From positions 310,001-374,000 of the forward strand of contig BMSM01000001.1 of assembly GCA_014649155.1 (NCBI GenBank): a DNA stretch of 64,000 bases, in the 5' to 3' direction. Each line of letters starts with the position of its first letter. The stretch's first letter is position 1. Origin of the DNA: Streptomyces griseoviridis (GTDB lineage Bacteria > Actinomycetota > Actinomycetes > Streptomycetales > Streptomycetaceae). Both the position numbers and the translations under genes were made by a program. Below the pieces are notes generated by a model. It saw only the letters and a program-made list of their open reading frames with translations, made no database searches and was not told where the DNA came from. Of this stretch, positions 24,601 to 32,314 are shown piece by piece.

Positions 24601-25274
24601 GGCACCCCTACCTCGGCACCGGGCTCGGCTGGGGGCAGCAGCGCACCGGTGACCAGATGCGGTTCAACGCGCCCGGCTGGGGCGACTCCGGCCCGGACCA
24701 CACCGGCTTCGGGGACATCTGGAGCGACAGCGGCATGACCCAGACCACGGCGCTCTACCAGGACGGCGCGCTCGTCGACCGGATGGACGGCTCCACCGCC
24801 TACCTCTGGGACGCGCCCGCCGACGAGCACACCTACCGGCTCGTCACCGACACCGCGCTGGACGCGGAGCGCTGGGGGACCGGCGCGACGGGCCACTCCG
24901 CGTGGACCTTCCGCTCGGCGCGCACCCCCGAGGACCGGAGCACCCGCCTGCCCCTGATCAACCTCTCCTACGACCTCGGCACCGACCTCGCGGGCGAGGT
25001 GCGGGCCGGGCACCGGCTCGGCATCGGCCTGGACGCGGCGTACGTGGCCGGCGCGGCGGACACCGGCCGCCTCGGCGGCGGGAGGCTCGACGTCTCCTAC
25101 GACGGCGGCGAGACCTGGCGGCCGGTCCGGCTGAGCGGCGACGGCGGCGCCTCCTGGCGGGGCACCCTGACCGTGCCCCGCGACGCCGCCCACCTCTCCC
25201 TGCGGGCCTCGGCCGAGGACGACCGGGGCGGCTCGGTGACGCAGGAACTCCTCCGGGCGGTGAGCGTCCGGTAG
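21648..25274 (+). CDS. Secreted subtilisin-like (S8) serine protease
   Basis: A 1208-residue exported subtilase. A signal peptide (1 to about 33, ending AAAGAADAA) and a long propeptide precede the catalytic domain at about 200-460. The triad is D222 (AVLDSG), H254 (HGHGTH) and S427 (GTSMATPHVAG), with the oxyanion Asn in AAGNTGS. A long C-terminal region with Ig-like and beta-strand modules follows and probably mediates substrate or wall binding. The ATG at 21648 has GAGGAGAGG upstream; an alternative ATG at 21606 has none. It is extracellular protein degradation equipment, divergent from the VMAP-type operon. Confidence 0.93.
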   Translation: MSTRPRGTGPVLLAAAVAVALLPAGPAAAGAADAAPSDIRQTRADPARTVTLVTGDRVTVTGTGGGGRTVTVERPRGATGAVRTQDAGGSLTVVPDEALPYLRAGTLDERLFDVTELLRQGLGDGDSGELPLIVTYEKGASVVTPRSTQRTRTLTSVRGAAVEAARGRAFWEDFTRRAGTVEGVWLDGRVSAEMAESNAQIGTPRAWDAGLTGKGVTVAVLDSGVDAGHPDLAGRISAARSFVEGEEVADRHGHGTHVTSTVGGSGAASDGAEKGVAPGATLAVGKVLSDQGSGSESQIIAGMEWAAREVKADVVSMSLGSTEASDGTDPMARAVNALSAETGALFVIAAGNTGSPSSIGSPGAADAALTVGAVDAADEAAWFTSAGPRHGDNALKPDLSAPGVGILAARSTLTAGEGAYTSMDGTSMATPHVAGVAALLAEEHPDWTGAQLKDALMSTSKPLDASAYRLGAGRVSVPDAIGADITATGSAGLGFHSWPYEENEPVTRTVTYTNSSAAPVELALSVEGAPEGVVTLADTALTVPAHGTAATTVTGDGTGAPVGQTSGRIVASAAGTPVARTAFGLVKEEERYTLTVHVKDRSGAGTAADLTVQRLAPGVDPEPAYVGDSGTLALRVKPGTYSLSAFLDVRGGHGADSLGLGFLAAPEVVVDRDREITLDGRTLREIDADVGRRTETRQLLMEYDRDGGGADLFGAVQVPLTYDSVFAAPTGRKVTVGTFEYRTVWRLGKPLLEVRGVGDATVQSGGTLPAGRVRLPLVDAGTGPVTGAKGKAVLARLTEGTDPAALARAAQDAGAKALFVTDDAPGRLMEWWGTDDNADRPLAVATLNQADAAALRRAGRVDMTGTPDTPYTYDLSQGHPGAIPDRDLTYRPGTRELATLHTKYHGARASAGGGFRYSLTGTFAIGIGFKERIAFPAERTEYVSTGPGQLWTESIDSAGGLEQRSGEVRYEGGTSQELDWFKPVWHPYLGTGLGWGQQRTGDQMRFNAPGWGDSGPDHTGFGDIWSDSGMTQTTALYQDGALVDRMDGSTAYLWDAPADEHTYRLVTDTALDAERWGTGATGHSAWTFRSARTPEDRSTRLPLINLSYDLGTDLAGEVRAGHRLGIGLDAAYVAGAADTGRLGGGRLDVSYDGGETWRPVRLSGDGGASWRGTLTVPRDAAHLSLRASAEDDRGGSVTQELLRAVSVR

Positions 25275-25288
25275 GGCACGGACACGCG

Positions 25289-25329
25289 GACGGCGCCGCC
25301 TCCCTGGGACGGGGGGACGGCGCCGCCGT
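25289..25329. terminator. Hairpin between subtilase and small-peptide gene
   Basis: GGCGCCG and CGGCGCC arms (starting 25292 and 25318) enclose an inner CCTCCC/GGGGGG pairing. The whole is flanked by a repeated GACGGCGCCGCC. It lies 15 bases after the subtilase stop and 19 bases after the stop of the convergent 19-residue ORF, fitting a bidirectional terminator. Confidence 0.55.
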
Positions 25330-25347
25330 TGTTCTGCCGGACGAACC

Positions 25348-25407
25348 TCAGACCAGCCAGCCGACGAAGTGGACGAGGCCGGCGAGGATGTCGGTGAGAA
25401 CGTTCAT
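25348..25407 (-). CDS. Hydrophobic 19-residue peptide
   Basis: An ATG at 25407, with a perfect AAGGAG ten bases upstream, opens MNVLTDILAGLVHFVGWLV and then TGA. The peptide is almost wholly hydrophobic with one Asp and one His, long enough for one membrane-spanning or amphipathic helix. It resembles type I toxin peptides or phenol-soluble-modulin-like peptides in size and character; that is inference only. It sits between the subtilase and the carboxyltransferase gene, with a strong hairpin just after its stop. Confidence 0.6.
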   Translation of the reverse strand: MNVLTDILAGLVHFVGWLV

Positions 25408-25521
25408 GTGAGTACTGCTCCTTGCGTGATACGTGCGATGTGGGACCTCACGCCGACTACGGTCTGCAGCCCGTTGCTTGCGTACCGTCAGTCTCGTTGA
25501 TCCCGCCGGGCGCAGCCGCGC

Positions 25522-26892
25522 TCATGAGCGACGATCACCTGTTCCAGGGAACACCTGCTCGCTTGTTCGGATCACGCCCAGTTCGGCGAGGTCCTGCGGT
25601 CGCAGCCGCAGCAGGCCGGCGGTCTCGTCGGCCCGCTCCGGCGGGCGCTTCAGGATCGCGGTGGCCGCCTCCGGCCCGATGACGGAGAAGTAGCTGTCCG
25701 GGGTCGCCCAGGTCCGCCCCGGCGCCGCCAGCGCCAGCGCCCCGCCCGAACCGCCCTCCCCGATGAGCAGCGTGGTGACCGGCGTCCCGGCGGCGGCCAC
25801 CGCGCCGAACAGCTCCGCGACGGCCGGCCCCACGCCCTGCCGCTCGGCCGCCGCGTCATTGGCCGCGCCCGGGGTGTCCACCAGCGTCAGCACCGGGATG
25901 CCGAGCCGGTCCGCGAGCCGGATCAGCCGGGCGGCGGTGCGGAAACCGGCGGGCCGGGTCGCGGTCCCGGTCTGCGCGGCGTACGCGACCGTCCGGGTCC
26001 CGTGCGCGTCCTCGCGGGTGCCGAAGCCGCACAGCATGCCGTCCGGGTCGGCGCCGCCGCAGCGGTCGCCGCTGATCTCCCGCCGGTCGGTGAAGTAGGC
26101 GTCGAGGTAGGCGCGGGCACGCGGACGCTCCGGAGCGCGCGCCCGGCGCACCGCCTCCCGCCCGCTGCCCGGAGCGTCCGTCGCGCCGAGCGGTGCGGGG
26201 ACCGGCGCAGGCGCCCCGGACGGCCGGGTGAGCAGCCGCAGCCAGTGCCCCAGCGTCGCGCGCAGCTCCTCCGGCGCCACGACGGCGTCCACCGACCCGG
26301 CCGCGAGCTGCGCCTCGGCCGTGTACGCCGCCGGGTCGGCGTCCGGCGGCCGGACCCGCGACCCGGCGAAACCGATCTGGGCGCCGGGCAGCGCCAGCGT
26401 CACGTCGGCGCCCGCGCCGAGGGTCGCCCAGCCGCCGCCGGTGGTCGGGTCCCGGGCGACGGCGAGCTGCGCCAGGCCGGCCGCCCGGGTCAGCGCCGAC
26501 TGCCGGGCCACCCGCTGGAGCTGGGTCAGCGCGAGCATGCCCTCCTGCATCCGGGAGCCCCCGGTGGCGACCAGCGGGACGACCGGCAGCCGGTGCGCGC
26601 GGGCGTGCGCGTACGCCGCCTCCAGCCGGTCCCCGGTGGCCTGCCCCAGCGAGCCGCCGAGGAAGCCGAACTCGAAGGCGATCAGCACCGCCGGGGTGCC
26701 CTCGATCCGGCCGGTGCCGCAGACGACGGACTCCGACTCGCCGGTCCGCCCGGCCGCGCGGGCCCGGGAGGCACCGTAACCGGGCCAGGCGAGCGGCCCG
26801 TCCGGGGCCGTCTGCCGGCCGGGCGGCGGCAGTTCGGCGAAGTCGTCGGTGAGCAGGGAGAGGAGGCGGCGGGCGGAGAGCCGCTCAGTCAT
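25522..26892 (-). CDS. Acyl-CoA carboxyltransferase-like protein (fused beta/alpha halves)
   Basis: A 456-residue protein with two crotonase-like carboxyltransferase halves. The N-terminal half (about 50-200) has AVLIAFEFGFLGGSLG and VPLVATGGSRMQEGM (AccD type). The C-terminal half (about 270-440) has VLTLVDTPGAAND, GEGGSGGALALAA and YFSVIGPEAATAIL (AccA type). The zinc-finger domain of bacterial AccD is absent. Such fused proteins transfer carboxyl groups to or from acyl-CoA. In this malonate operon it could act on malonyl-CoA, but no biotin carrier is encoded nearby. Its start overlaps the matB stop by eight bases. Confidence 0.85.
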   Translation of the reverse strand: MTERLSARRLLSLLTDDFAELPPPGRQTAPDGPLAWPGYGASRARAAGRTGESESVVCGTGRIEGTPAVLIAFEFGFLGGSLGQATGDRLEAAYAHARAHRLPVVPLVATGGSRMQEGMLALTQLQRVARQSALTRAAGLAQLAVARDPTTGGGWATLGAGADVTLALPGAQIGFAGSRVRPPDADPAAYTAEAQLAAGSVDAVVAPEELRATLGHWLRLLTRPSGAPAPVPAPLGATDAPGSGREAVRRARAPERPRARAYLDAYFTDRREISGDRCGGADPDGMLCGFGTREDAHGTRTVAYAAQTGTATRPAGFRTAARLIRLADRLGIPVLTLVDTPGAANDAAAERQGVGPAVAELFGAVAAAGTPVTTLLIGEGGSGGALALAAPGRTWATPDSYFSVIGPEAATAILKRPPERADETAGLLRLRPQDLAELGVIRTSEQVFPGTGDRRS

Positions 26893-28333
26893 GGCTCAGC
26901 GCCCGCTTCATGATCTTCCCCATGTCGTTGCGGGGCAGCACGTCGAGCAGGCGCAGCGCGCGGGGCCGCTTGTGCGGGGCGAGCCGGGCGGCGACGTGGT
27001 CGGCCAGCTCCGCGAGGCCGGGCGGGGCGCCGGGGTCGGCGGGCACCACCCAGGCGACGATCCGCTCCCCGAGGTCGGCGTCCGGCTCCCCGGTGACGGC
27101 GGCCTCACGGACCGCCGGGTGCTCCAGGAGCGCGTTCTCGATCTCCCCGGCGCCGATCTTGTACCCGCCGCTCTTGATCAGGTCGGTGGCCTTGCGGCCG
27201 ACGATGCGGACGTAGCCGTCCGGGTCGCGCACCGCCATGTCACCGGTGCGGAAGAAGCCGTCGGCGGTGAAGGCGGCGGCGGTGGCGTCGGGCCGGTTCA
27301 GGTACTCGGTGAACAGGTTCGGGCCGCGCACCTGGATCTCGCCGACCGTCTCCCCGTCGTACGCGGTGACCCCGGAGCCGTCCTCCTCCGCCAGCCGCAG
27401 CTCCACGCCGGGCAGCGGCACGCCCACCGTCCCGGCGCGGGCCTCGCCGTCCGCGCGGACGCTGGTGTTCATCAGCGTCTCCGTCATCCCGTACCGCTCG
27501 ATCACCCGGCGTCCGGTGGCGGCGGCGATCCGCTCGTGGTCGTGGACCGGCAGCGCGGCGGACCCGGAGACCAGCAGCCGCGCCCCGGTGAGCGCCTCGG
27601 CCAGCGCGGGTTCGGCGGGGAGCGCCTCGGCGATCCGGTGGTACATGGTCGGTACGCCGAACAGCATGGTGGCGCCGGCCTTCAGCTCCCGCGCCACGCC
27701 CTCGGTGGAGAACCGCCCCAGGTGCCGCACCGAGCCGCCGCGCCGGAGCGGGCCGAGGGTGCCCAGCACGAGCCCGTGCACGTGGAACAGCGGCAGCCCG
27801 TGCACCAGGACGTCGTCGCCGGTCCACCCCCAGGCGTCGGCGAGCGCGTCCAGGGTGGCGGCGACGGCCCGGCGCGGGAGGACCGCGCCCTTGGGCGGCC
27901 CGGTGGTGCCGGAGGTGTAGACGACCAGCGCCGGGTCACCGTCCCCGGCCGCCCGGTCGTCCGGCACCGGACCGCGGGCGGCCACGTCCACGTCGGCGCG
28001 GGCCAGGCCGGCCGGCGGGGCCGGGAGTTCGTCGCCGGGGGCGGCCAGGACCAGGGCCGGGGCGCTGTCGGACAGGATGTGCCGCAGCTCCTTCTCGCCC
28101 GACTTCGGGTTGAGCGGTACGGCGGGCACTCCGGCGAGCAGCGCCGCGACCACCGCGACCGCCGTCTCCAGCGCCGGGGTCGCCCAGACGGCCACCCGGC
28201 CGGCCCCGGCGAGGCGACCGGCGGTGGCACCGGCCGCGCCGGCCAGCTCGGCGTAGGTCAGGGAACGGGTGCCGAACCGCAGGGCGGGACGGTCGGCGGG
28301 GACGCCGGTGAGGGCCGGGAAGAGTGAGGACAT
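26885..28333 (-). CDS. matB: Malonyl-CoA synthetase (MatB-type acyl-CoA synthetase)
   Basis: A 482-residue ANL-superfamily adenylating enzyme expected to form malonyl-CoA from malonate, ATP and CoA. The phosphate loop YTSGTTGPPKGAVLPRRAV, the RYGMTET motif, the YRTGD-equivalent FFRTGDMA, and the C-terminal hinge and lysine region IVGRKATDLIKSGGYKIGAGEIE are all present. The catalytic lysine lies near PRNDMGKIMKRAL. The assignment to malonate rests on the adjacent permease, carboxyltransferase and GntR regulator plus overall MatB-like length; a related acyl substrate is possible. ATG at 28333 with AAGGAG upstream. Confidence 0.88.
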   Translation of the reverse strand: MSSLFPALTGVPADRPALRFGTRSLTYAELAGAAGATAGRLAGAGRVAVWATPALETAVAVVAALLAGVPAVPLNPKSGEKELRHILSDSAPALVLAAPGDELPAPPAGLARADVDVAARGPVPDDRAAGDGDPALVVYTSGTTGPPKGAVLPRRAVAATLDALADAWGWTGDDVLVHGLPLFHVHGLVLGTLGPLRRGGSVRHLGRFSTEGVARELKAGATMLFGVPTMYHRIAEALPAEPALAEALTGARLLVSGSAALPVHDHERIAAATGRRVIERYGMTETLMNTSVRADGEARAGTVGVPLPGVELRLAEEDGSGVTAYDGETVGEIQVRGPNLFTEYLNRPDATAAAFTADGFFRTGDMAVRDPDGYVRIVGRKATDLIKSGGYKIGAGEIENALLEHPAVREAAVTGEPDADLGERIVAWVVPADPGAPPGLAELADHVAARLAPHKRPRALRLLDVLPRNDMGKIMKRALSHD

Positions 28334-28355
28334 CCGTAGTGCTCCTTTGTTCCGC

Positions 28356-29603
28356 TCACGAGTCGGGCACGACCAGCACCAGCCAGGCCAGGGCCGGTAC
28401 GACCGCCACCACCACCCCTCCGTACACCATCAACTGCCGGAAGAAGCGGTCGCGGTCGACGTCCGGCGCGGCGGCCAGCACCAGCGCGCCGTTGGTGGAG
28501 AACGGGCTGACGTCCACCACCGTCGCCGACACCGCGAGCGCCGCGACCATGCCGGCCGCCCCGATCTCGCCCTGCGCGAGGAACGGCACGGCCAGCGGGA
28601 TCAGCGCCCCCATGATCCCGACCGAGGAGGCGAACGCCGAGACCAGCGCGCCGATGTAGCAGAGCAGCACCGCCGCGAGCAGCGGCACGCCGATGCCGCC
28701 GACGCCCTCGCCGGCCCAGGTGATGGTGCCCATCTCCTGGAGGACGCCGACATAGGTGAGGACACCGCAGATCAGCAGGACGGTGGACCAGGCGATCTCG
28801 TTCACCGCGCGGCGGCTGTCGTCCGGCCAGACGGTGCTGAGCAGCACGGCCAGCGTCACCGCGGTCAGTCCCGCGTCCAGGTCGAAGCCGAGGACGGCGA
28901 CGACGAGGGCGACCAGCGCGACGAGGGTGGCGGTCCGGGCGGGGGAGAGCCGGACCGGTCCGTCGTCGCCCGCCCCGGGAACGTCGCCGTCCACCGCCAC
29001 CGCACGCCCACGCCGCCGGAACACCGCGAACACCACCGCGGCGATGACCAGGTTGGCGACCAGCGAGGCGAGGAACAGCCCGATCTCGCTCCCCGGCAGC
29101 TTCTCCCGCTCCACGATGCCGTTGACGATGGACCCGTAGATGCTGATCGGCGAGAACCCGCCCGCCTGGGCGCCGTGCACCACCATCGCGCCCATCAGCA
29201 GCGGGCTGATCCCGTACCGGGTGGCGAAACTGAGCGCGACCGGCGCGACGATGGCGACGGCGGCCGGACTGACGGCCCCGATCGCGGTGAGCGCCCCGGT
29301 CAGGGCGAACATCACCCAGGGGATCAGCGCCACCCGCCCGCGCACCAGCCGCACGGCCGCGTGCACCAGCCAGTCGGTGGTGCCGTTGGCCCGCGCCAGG
29401 GCGAACAGGTACGTCACCCCGACCAGGACGACGAACAGATCACCGGGGAACCCGGCGAAGATGCCGTCCGCGTCGAGGTCCGCGACCAGCGTGCCCACCC
29501 CGAAGGCGGCGGCGAAGGCGAGGGCACCCATGTTGACGGAACGGGTGGTGGCGAGGACGAACACCACCACGAGGACGAGGATCGAGACGAGTTCGGGGGA
29601 CAT
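28356..29603 (-). CDS. SLC13/MatC-type dicarboxylate (malonate) permease
   Basis: A 415-residue integral membrane protein with about 11-12 hydrophobic helices in two similar halves. Conserved loops include GAVSPAAVAIVAPVAL, GAQAGGFSPISIYGSIVN in the first half and SAFASSVGIMGALIPLAVPF, VVDVSPFSTNGAL in the second, as in ion-transporter-superfamily dicarboxylate carriers of the MatC type. It probably imports malonate for the synthetase encoded 22 bases downstream. The ATG at 29603 has GGGAG upstream. The gene is divergent from the GntR regulator across a 198-base region with two palindromes. Confidence 0.85.
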   Translation of the reverse strand: MSPELVSILVLVVVFVLATTRSVNMGALAFAAAFGVGTLVADLDADGIFAGFPGDLFVVLVGVTYLFALARANGTTDWLVHAAVRLVRGRVALIPWVMFALTGALTAIGAVSPAAVAIVAPVALSFATRYGISPLLMGAMVVHGAQAGGFSPISIYGSIVNGIVEREKLPGSEIGLFLASLVANLVIAAVVFAVFRRRGRAVAVDGDVPGAGDDGPVRLSPARTATLVALVALVVAVLGFDLDAGLTAVTLAVLLSTVWPDDSRRAVNEIAWSTVLLICGVLTYVGVLQEMGTITWAGEGVGGIGVPLLAAVLLCYIGALVSAFASSVGIMGALIPLAVPFLAQGEIGAAGMVAALAVSATVVDVSPFSTNGALVLAAAPDVDRDRFFRQLMVYGGVVVAVVPALAWLVLVVPDS

Positions 29604-29659
29604 CCGGGCTCCCGACGGCGGACCTGGAGAAGGCGCGGAGAAGTGGGGGAGAAGTGGCT

Positions 29660-29676
29660 GAGTGGCTGAGCCACTC
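29660..29676. promoter_or_regulatory. 17-bp perfect palindrome before the malonate operon
   Basis: GAGTGGCT-G-AGCCACTC is a perfect dyad centred on one base, 57 bases upstream of the permease start. It is a candidate operator for the divergent GntR/FadR-type regulator. Confidence 0.65.
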
Positions 29677-29738
29677 GGGGCGTGGACCGGCCCGGTCAGC
29701 CTGGGGCCGCCACCGGCCGCAGTCAAGGGGTCGCGCGA

Positions 29739-29765
29739 CAACTGGCTCGGCCACTCGGCCAGTTG
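29739..29765. promoter_or_regulatory. 27-bp inverted repeat before gntR
   Basis: CAACTGGC and GCCAGTTG arms enclose an 11-base centre that itself contains CTCGGCCACTCGG, related to the GGCCACTC core of the 29660 palindrome. It ends 36 bases before the GntR start, where repression of the regulator's own promoter would be expected. Confidence 0.65.
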
Positions 29766-29801
29766 GGGCCCGGTGCTAACCTCCAGCGGAGAGGGGGGAC
29801 C

Positions 29802-30503
29802 GTGACCGACGCCCTGCGCCCGATGCCCAGACAGCGCCTGTACGAGCAGGTCCTCGACCGGCTGCGCCAGTACGTCACCGAGGGCGGCCTGCGGGCCGGC
29901 GACCGCCTCCCGCCCGAACGGGACCTGGCCCGGCGGCTCGGGGTCAGCCGGGCCTCGGTGAAGCAGGCCATCGTGGTCCTGGAGGTCCAGGGCCTGGTGG
30001 AGGCGCGGCACGGCGGCGGCACGTACCTGGTCCGCGACAGCCTCGACGTCGAACCGGTCGAGGAGATGGTCGAGCGCCGCCGGCGGCTGCCGGACGTCCT
30101 GGAGGCCCGCGAGGCGCTGGAGACGAAACTCGCCGAACTGGCCGCCGAGCGCCGCACCGACGACGACCTCGCGGCGCTGCGCTCCGCGCTCGACGTGATG
30201 GCCCGGGAGATCGGGCAGGGCGGCCACGGTGTCGAGGGCGACCGCCTGTTCCACGCGGCGGTGACGGCGGCGGCCCACAGCAGTCTGCTCGCGGAGTTCA
30301 TGCGCTCCATCGCCCCGCAGATCGCCGAGAGCCGTACGGAGTCCCTGCGGCAGCCCGCCCGCCCCGCCCGCTCCCTCGCCCAGCACCGTGCCATCCTGGA
30401 GGCGATCACCGCCGCCGACCCCCGCCGCGCCGCCACCGCCATGCGCCGCCACGTCCGCACGGTGGCGAAGGTGCGGTTGCTGGACTGGGAGCCGGGGGAC
30501 TAG
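29802..30503 (+). CDS. GntR family (FadR subfamily) regulator of malonate genes
   Basis: A 233-residue regulator. Residues about 10-75 are a GntR winged helix (LRAGDRLPPERDLARRLGVS, RASVKQAIVVLEVQGLVEA, RHGGGTYLV). Residues 90-225 are the all-helical FCD effector domain (DVLEAREALETKLAELAAER, then LFHAAVTAAAHSSLLAE and QHRAILEAI). Some FCD domains bind a metal-chelated carboxylate, fitting a malonate or malonyl-CoA ligand. GTG at 29802 with GGAGAGGGG upstream. It is divergent from the permease-matB-carboxyltransferase operon. Confidence 0.9.
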   Translation: MTDALRPMPRQRLYEQVLDRLRQYVTEGGLRAGDRLPPERDLARRLGVSRASVKQAIVVLEVQGLVEARHGGGTYLVRDSLDVEPVEEMVERRRRLPDVLEAREALETKLAELAAERRTDDDLAALRSALDVMAREIGQGGHGVEGDRLFHAAVTAAAHSSLLAEFMRSIAPQIAESRTESLRQPARPARSLAQHRAILEAITAADPRRAATAMRRHVRTVAKVRLLDWEPGD

Positions 30504-30687
30504 GGTCTGCCGTTCGGATCACGCCGCGGACGCGGGGCCTGGCACGCGCAGCTGCCGCGTTGTCGTCACTCGCCGACGCTCCGCGTCGGCTCCCTCCTCC
30601 GCCTCGCATCCGCACGCACCAGGCCCCGCTCACCGGCGCGAGGAAGGCGCAAGCCGATTCCCCGCGACCTGATCCGAACGACAGGCC
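30504..30687. repeat. 184-bp extragenic element with terminal inverted repeats
   Basis: The ends are 18-base inverted repeats matching at 16 positions (30504-30521 with 30670-30687, core CCGTTCGGATCA/TGATCCGAACG). Inside are a second nested pair (CGGGGCCTGG near 30533 and CCAGGCCCCG near 30621) and a CGACGCTCCGCGTCG hairpin near 30583. It fills the gap between gntR and the ATP-grasp gene and encodes no protein. It looks like a dispersed MITE- or REP-like element of Streptomyces; I recall similar sequences between genes of other strains but could not check. Confidence 0.7.
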
Positions 30688-30725
30688 CTGGCGCCGGGCC
30701 GAGGCCCGTGGGAGAAGGAGTCGTC

Positions 30726-31589
30726 GTGCCGCGCATAGCCCTGGTCACCTGCCGCCCCGCCCCGGACATCGGGGCCGACCGTGATCTGCCGGTGCTCGCG
30801 CGGGCGCTGGCGGACGCCGGGGCCGATGTCCGGGTGGAGGTGTGGGACGACGGCCGGGTCGGCTGGGACGCGTTCGACCTGGTGCTGATCCGGTCGACCT
30901 GGGACTACAGCCGGCGGCCCGCGGAGTTCCTGGCCTGGGCGGAGCGGGTGCCGCGGCTGGCCAACCCGGCCGGTGTCGTGCGGTGGAACGCCGACAAGCG
31001 CTACCTCGGTGACCTCGCGGCGGCCGGCGTGCCCGTCGTCCCCACCCGTTACCTCGCCCCCGGCGACACCGCCGGCCTTCCCCGGGACCACGAGTACGTG
31101 ATCAAGCCGGCCTCCGGGGCCGGCGCCCGGTACGCGGCCCGCTACACCCCGGACGAACACGCCACCGCCGTACGGCAGCTGGCGCGGATGCACGCCGAGG
31201 GGCTGACGGCGATGGTGCAGCCGTACGTGCGGGGCGTCGACTCCGCCGGGGAGCGGGCGCTGCTGTACTTCGGGGGTGAGCTGATGCACGCCAGCCGGAA
31301 GGGGGCCGTGCTCGCGCCCGGGACGCCGTACGACGAGAAGAAGGTGGCGCATCCGGGACTCGAACCGTGGCGGACCACCCTGGAGGAGGCCGCCGTCGCC
31401 CGCCGGGCGCTGGCCGCCGTGCCGGGCGGGGACCAGCCGCTGTACGCGCGGGTGGACCTCGTCACCGGGGACGACGGGACGTCCCGGGTGATGGAACTGG
31501 AGCTGATCGAGCCCAACCTCTTCCTGTGGCTGCACCCGGACTCGCTCCCCCGGGTCGTCGGCGCGGTGCTCAGTGCAGCGACCCGCTGA
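30726..31589 (+). CDS. ATP-grasp domain protein
   Basis: A 287-residue ATP-grasp ligase of the RimK/DcsG-like group. Residues 1-110 form the pre-ATP-grasp domain (IRSTWDYSRRPAEFLAWAERV). The ATP-binding lysine is in YVIKPASGAGARYAARY, followed by MVQPYVRGVDSAGERALLYFGGELMHASRK. The metal-binding end reads RVMELELIEPNLFLWL, with Glu and Asn ligands. It joins a carboxylate to an amine or other nucleophile through an acyl phosphate, but the substrates are unknown. GTG at 30726 with GGAGAAGGAG upstream. It converges on the next gene with a 20-base overlap. Confidence 0.88.
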   Translation: MPRIALVTCRPAPDIGADRDLPVLARALADAGADVRVEVWDDGRVGWDAFDLVLIRSTWDYSRRPAEFLAWAERVPRLANPAGVVRWNADKRYLGDLAAAGVPVVPTRYLAPGDTAGLPRDHEYVIKPASGAGARYAARYTPDEHATAVRQLARMHAEGLTAMVQPYVRGVDSAGERALLYFGGELMHASRKGAVLAPGTPYDEKKVAHPGLEPWRTTLEEAAVARRALAAVPGGDQPLYARVDLVTGDDGTSRVMELELIEPNLFLWLHPDSLPRVVGAVLSAATR

Positions 31590-32166
31590 CGGCGGTGCGC
31601 TGGAGCAGGCCCCAGGTGAACTCGGCGGTGACCTCGCGCGGGGTGCCGTCCCGGTCCGGGGCGGTGAAGGCCAGGCCCCACCGGGTCGGTGCCGAGCCCT
31701 GGAGGGGCCGGGCGGGGGCGAAGGCGCGGGCCGCCTCGTCGACCGTGCAGGACCAGGGGGCGAGGTCGGCGAGGGTGCGCAGGACCGGTGGCGCGGCGCC
31801 GGGGGCGCGGACCAGCCACTCGTTCCAGACGGCGCCGTCCGCGCCGACCAGCACCTCGAAGCGGAGGTCCGGCCAGAGGGGGAGGGACCACCGGCGGGCC
31901 TCGCAGTCGAGGTCGCCGACGCGGCGCGGGGTCACGGACTCCGGTGCGCCGAGCACGGAGCGGTAGCGGGCGGCGGCCGAGCGGGCGCGGGGCGAGCGGA
32001 GCATCGCCTGCCAGCGCTTGTTGGCCTCCCGCATCTCGGACAGGGAGGCGCCCAGGGCGCGGCGGGCGTCGTCCACCAGCTGCGGGTTGTGGTCGGCCAT
32101 GCGGCGCAGCAGGACCAGCTGGAAGTCGGCGGACGTGAACGGGCGCGGTACGGGAGCGGACGGCAT
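31570..32166 (-). CDS. Conserved hypothetical protein
   Basis: A 198-residue soluble protein. The first 65 residues are helical and charged (FTSADFQLVLLRRMADHNPQ and LSEMREANKRWQAMLRSPRA). The rest alternates strands and contains two Trp-rich segments (RRWSLPLWPDLRFEVLVG, LAPWSCTVDEAARAF). No signal or membrane segment is present. I do not recognise a family. ATG at 32166; the 3' end overlaps the convergent ATP-grasp gene by 20 bases. Confidence 0.7.
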   Translation of the reverse strand: MPSAPVPRPFTSADFQLVLLRRMADHNPQLVDDARRALGASLSEMREANKRWQAMLRSPRARSAAARYRSVLGAPESVTPRRVGDLDCEARRWSLPLWPDLRFEVLVGADGAVWNEWLVRAPGAAPPVLRTLADLAPWSCTVDEAARAFAPARPLQGSAPTRWGLAFTAPDRDGTPREVTAEFTWGLLQRTAVSGSLH

Positions 32167-32277
32167 GCGGCCATCGTCGCGCACCGGCCTGCGTACGGTC
32201 CGCCACCGGACCCCGCACCGGACCCCGCACCGGACCGCCGGGGGCCGTTGCCCGCGCGGAACGCGTGTGGTTAGCCT

Positions 32278-32313
32278 TTGTTCGTCATGCCGATCACGCG
32301 TTGATATATCGAA
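32278..32313 (+). promoter_or_regulatory. iclR promoter with overlapping TTGATATATCGAA operator
   Basis: TTGTTC (32278-32283) and TGATAT (32302-32307), 18 bases apart, form a plausible -35/-10 pair. The -10 lies within TTGATATATCGAA (32301-32313), which matches the TTCGACATATCGAA site before the ABC importer (38682) and the CCGATATTTCGAA site before the endo-arabinanase (57585). This implies autoregulation by the IclR protein. Confidence 0.55.
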
Positions 32314-32314
32314 C

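Noticed and set aside
25541..25552. GTTCCAGGGAAC palindrome as operator
   Set aside because: It lies within the last codons of the carboxyltransferase gene, where no promoter is expected.
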